Shown here piece by piece: positions 61,276 to 64,000 of a stretch of 64,000 nucleotides of DNA. Source of the stretch: Castor canadensis (Eukaryota > Chordata > Mammalia > Rodentia > Castoridae); the NCBI RefSeq assembly GCF_047511655.1, contig NC_133390.1, positions 96,789,583 to 96,853,582 of the forward strand, in the 5' to 3' direction. A program made the translations under genes and the position numbers. The notes beneath the pieces were generated by a model. The model was not told where the DNA came from. It was given only the letters and a program-made list of their open reading frames with translations, and made no database searches. Position 1 is the first letter of the stretch, and each line of letters starts with the position of its first letter.

Positions 61276-61860
61276 ACATGCCTACTAATAAAACCCACCT
61301 CATCTAGTTACGATGAAATGATTTATAACTGACTTCTGGAGCCTAACATAGTGCTTGTTACGACACAATAAATGTTTTTCCACTCCCTTTTTACTTAGCA
61401 AAAGTAACATTAAGTGAGTGAAACAAACCCACTTTAAGTTTTAGTGTTTGCCAGCTCAGTGTGAGTCAGACACATTAATAAGGTTGCTGGAAAAAAGAAA
61501 TCTTAGGCAACCTTACTATCTGCTCAGGATGGAGAAGAAGGAAGGCAGTAGTCTTGCCCTGCTGAGCCAGGCAGACCATTCCTGAAGGTCTTGAGTATCT
61601 CATGTGGAGAGGCTATCAAGAAATAGAAACTGTCCAAAGATGATGATGGACGAGGTTGCAGAAAACCCATGCTAGTGAGGACAATTTGAATGAAGAAGAT
61701 AGTTAGATGAGTCAGCTGACATAATCAAATAATGATGTTCAGAGGGCCTAAAATAAACCAGTTCACAGGAACAGGGCACACACACCTGTATTTTGCAAAG
61801 GCTCTTTAGACAACTCTTACATTCACTGACATTTAAGAATCAACTTCTCTAGGACAGACA

Positions 61861-62619
61861 TTTTCTTTTTTTTTCTTTTGCTTTTATTATTCATATGTGC
61901 ATACAAGGCTTGGTTCATTTCTCCCCCCTGCCCCCACCCCCTCCCTTACCACCCACTCCGCCCCCTCCCTCTCCCCCCACCAATACCCAGCAGAAACTAT
62001 TTTGCCCTTATTTCTAATTTTGTTGTAGAGAGAGTATAAGCAATAACAGGAAGGGACAAGGGTTTTTGCTGGTTGAGATAAGGATAGCTATACAGGGCAT
62101 TGACTCACATTGATTTCCTGTGTGTGTGTGTTACCTTCTAGGTTAATTCTTTTTGATCTAACCTTTTCTCTAGTACCTGTTCCCCTTTTCCTATTGGCCT
62201 CAGTTGCTTTTAAGGTATCTGCTTTAGTTTCTCTGCGTTAAGGACAACAAATGCTAGCTAATTTTTTAGGTGTCTTACCTATCCTCACCCCTCCCTTGTG
62301 TGCTCTCGCTTTTATCATGTGCTCATAGTCTAATCCCCTTGTTGTGTTTGCCCTTGATCTAATGTCCACATATGAGGGAGAACATACGATTTTTGGTCTT
62401 TTGGGCCAGGCTAACCTCACTCAGAATGATGTTCTCCAATTCCATCCATTTACCAGCGAATGATAACATTTCGTTCTTCTTCATGGCTGCATAAAATTCC
62501 ATTGTGTATAGATACCACATTTTCTTAATCCATTCGTCAGTGCTGGGGCATCTTGGCTGTTTCCATAACTTGGCTATTGTGAATAGTGCCGCAATAAACA
62601 TGGGTGTGCAGGTGCCTCT
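61861..62619 (-). mobile_element. Young 5'-truncated LINE-1 3' end
   Basis: It is the same subfamily as 10821-11859 and nearly identical over its length. It has the T-run and AATAAA at the low end, the C-rich tract (61920-61980, G-rich on the element strand), and the ORF2 C-terminus from MFIAALFTIAKL down to MFSLICGH (62359-62601). It is truncated at the high end at about 62619, where MER5A sequence begins. I could not find a clear target-site duplication. Confidence 0.9.
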
Positions 62620-62621
62620 TC

Positions 62622-62805
62622 AAGCTTTAACATGCATTAAGATCTCCCGGAAGGCTAAGCAGAGAGCTAGTCTCGGCTCCTAGAACTTCTGATTAAGTAC
62701 GCCTATAGTAGGGCCTGACACTTTGCACTTCAAAGAATAAATATACAAGTGACACTAATGCTGTTGGTTCAGGGACTACACTTTTGAGAAGCACTGTCCT
62801 AAAAG
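62622..62805 (-). mobile_element. MER5A DNA-transposon fragment
   Basis: The plus strand reads CTTTAACATGCATTAAGATC, AACTTCTGATTAAGTACGCC and GGTTCAGGGACTACACTTTTG, then GAGAAGCACTGTCCTAAA, a reversed MER5A ending with its terminal repeat. Confidence 0.8.
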
Positions 62806-63911
62806 AAGTCCCAGAGGAAACTAAGTTGATTTTAGATAAAGAGAGCTCTTGATAAAGTATAGGGAAATACTATAAAAACAGTCATGCACAAATACAGTGG
62901 ACTGCCTGGTGGGCCGAGGCTAGAACACTGCCCCATCACTGGGAATGATCAGGCCAGGGCTGGGAAGGGTGACACCAGGCGATCCCATGCCTTTCTCAGT
63001 ACACAAGGTCTTTACACCCTCCTTGGCTAGAAGCATGCAAAGCAATGTTGTTTCCATTTTTAGTAATATTTTTTTCCTTCAAACCAAAACACAAATTCAA
63101 TTTCCAACACAGTTCTTAAAAGTAATGCTTTTAAAAATAGCATTATAGTACCAATCAAATTTCCTACAGGGTATGTTGAGTAGGCCAATGGGTAGTTTTG
63201 TCAGTACCAATGGAAAAATGGTGGATCTACTGATAATGCTTTTTTTTTGTCCCCCCATTGGTAAATTTACTAAGAGGTGCACAATCTTGTCCTGGCCATG
63301 CAAAACATCAACTCCAGTGAGGACTATGTGTAACCGTTGAACATTATAAAAAAAAAGAAAAAACACAAAAAAACAATCAAAGAAAAGAAACAAGGCCTTT
63401 ATCTAAGCTCTATGGCTTGCTTTAAATGGTGCTTTTTACATTTTTATCTAGAACATCATGATCTGTTCACTTATATTTTAATCAATTTATGGGACAGAGA
63501 AAAGTGAGGTAAAAGTTGATTGGACCAAAATTATACTCTTAGTTCCTTGAAATACTCATTTTGTTTTTCACTATAATTATTGCAATTGTGTTTTTGAAAC
63601 GTAATATTACAAGGCTATGGGTTGATCAGAGTTCTATCAAGTAGTATCTAACTGTGTCTTAAAGGAACTAACTTTCTTAAGTTGTACAAAGTTTGACCCT
63701 AAATATTAAAATATGCAATGTCTAAATTTTAATTGATTGGCCAAGAAAGACTTTGGTCAATTATTTTTTTCCTTTTTTTTTTCAGGCTTACAATATGATT
63801 AGGGATAAGAACTTACAATATGGGATAAAGACTCGCCTTTTCTAAAACTATTCACTTTCTATATAATCTACCTAAAACATTATCTTTCAAGTTATCCTGT
63901 ATAGTTAAAAG

Positions 63912-64000
63912 GTGACATCAGCTGGGTGTGGTAGCTTAAGCCTATAATTTTAGCTACATGAGAGAATGAGATCAGGAAGATCATGGTTCAAGGACTACCC
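63912..64000 (+). repeat. B1-type SINE cut by the window edge
   Basis: AGCTGGGTGTGGTAGCTTAA, GCCTATAATTTTAGCTACAT and GATCATGGTTCAAGGACTAC are the first two thirds of a diverged B1. The tail lies outside. Confidence 0.8.

Larger units (their letters stand above)
54140..64000 (-). other. FNDC3B: FNDC3B intron, partial (at least 9.9 kb)
   Basis: It starts upstream of the CAG acceptor at 54140-54142 and runs off the window. No FN3-like exon is recognisable in it. The stretches 54370-56040, 57450-58375, 60025-61055 and 62805-63910 hold no gene and no confident repeat. A possible L3/CR1-like piece is at 54670-54780. Confidence 0.75.

Overview
This window is vertebrate nuclear DNA from a mammal, almost certainly a rodent. 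It is AT-rich, has long introns with GT/AG borders, and is full of LINE-1, B1-type and ID-type SINEs, MIR, L2 and MER5 remnants. ID elements and B1+ID composite SINEs point to rodents, and the B1-B1-ID arrangement with a G-rich L1 3' end suggests a beaver or kangaroo-rat-like (castorimorph) lineage. The species call is inference. There is no bacterial gene, operon, CRISPR array or tRNA gene.

The only intact protein-coding gene is the 3' end of FNDC3B (fibronectin type III domain containing 3B) on the minus strand. Four coding exons, at 53927-54139, 39539-39705, 36786-36913 and 26382-26693, splice in matching phases. Together they give the last 272 complete residues: the end of one FN3 repeat, the last two FN3 repeats, a linker and a C-terminal tail-anchor membrane segment. 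A 3' UTR of about 3.2 kb runs down to a probable polyadenylation signal near 23121. The intron upstream of the first visible exon extends past the right edge.

Region by region: 1-4097 is the 5' part of a decayed class I (gammaretrovirus-like) endogenous retrovirus on the minus strand, with LTR, primer-binding site, gag, protease and the edge of pol. 4345-19165 is a LINE-1 pile-up: a plus-strand 5' fragment, a long minus-strand element carrying a younger nested L1 with a 17-bp target-site duplication, and a plus-strand element split by another minus-strand L1 that may carry a 3' transduction. 19166-23120 is intergenic, with an ID SINE, an L1 3' end and a MER5-like fragment. 23121-64000 is FNDC3B. 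Its introns hold SINEs, MIRs, ancient L1s, a tiny poly(A)-only retroinsertion, an HMGB1 processed pseudogene (51766-52850) and a second copy of the young L1 3' end (61861-62619).

I found no evidence of a new biological system. The most checkable points are the L1 3' transduction candidate, the poly(A)-only insertion with an exact 14-bp duplication, the trimeric SINE, a 32-bp perfect palindrome, and a miR-143 seed match in the FNDC3B 3' UTR. Repeat family names come from memory of consensus sequences, and most repeat boundaries are approximate.
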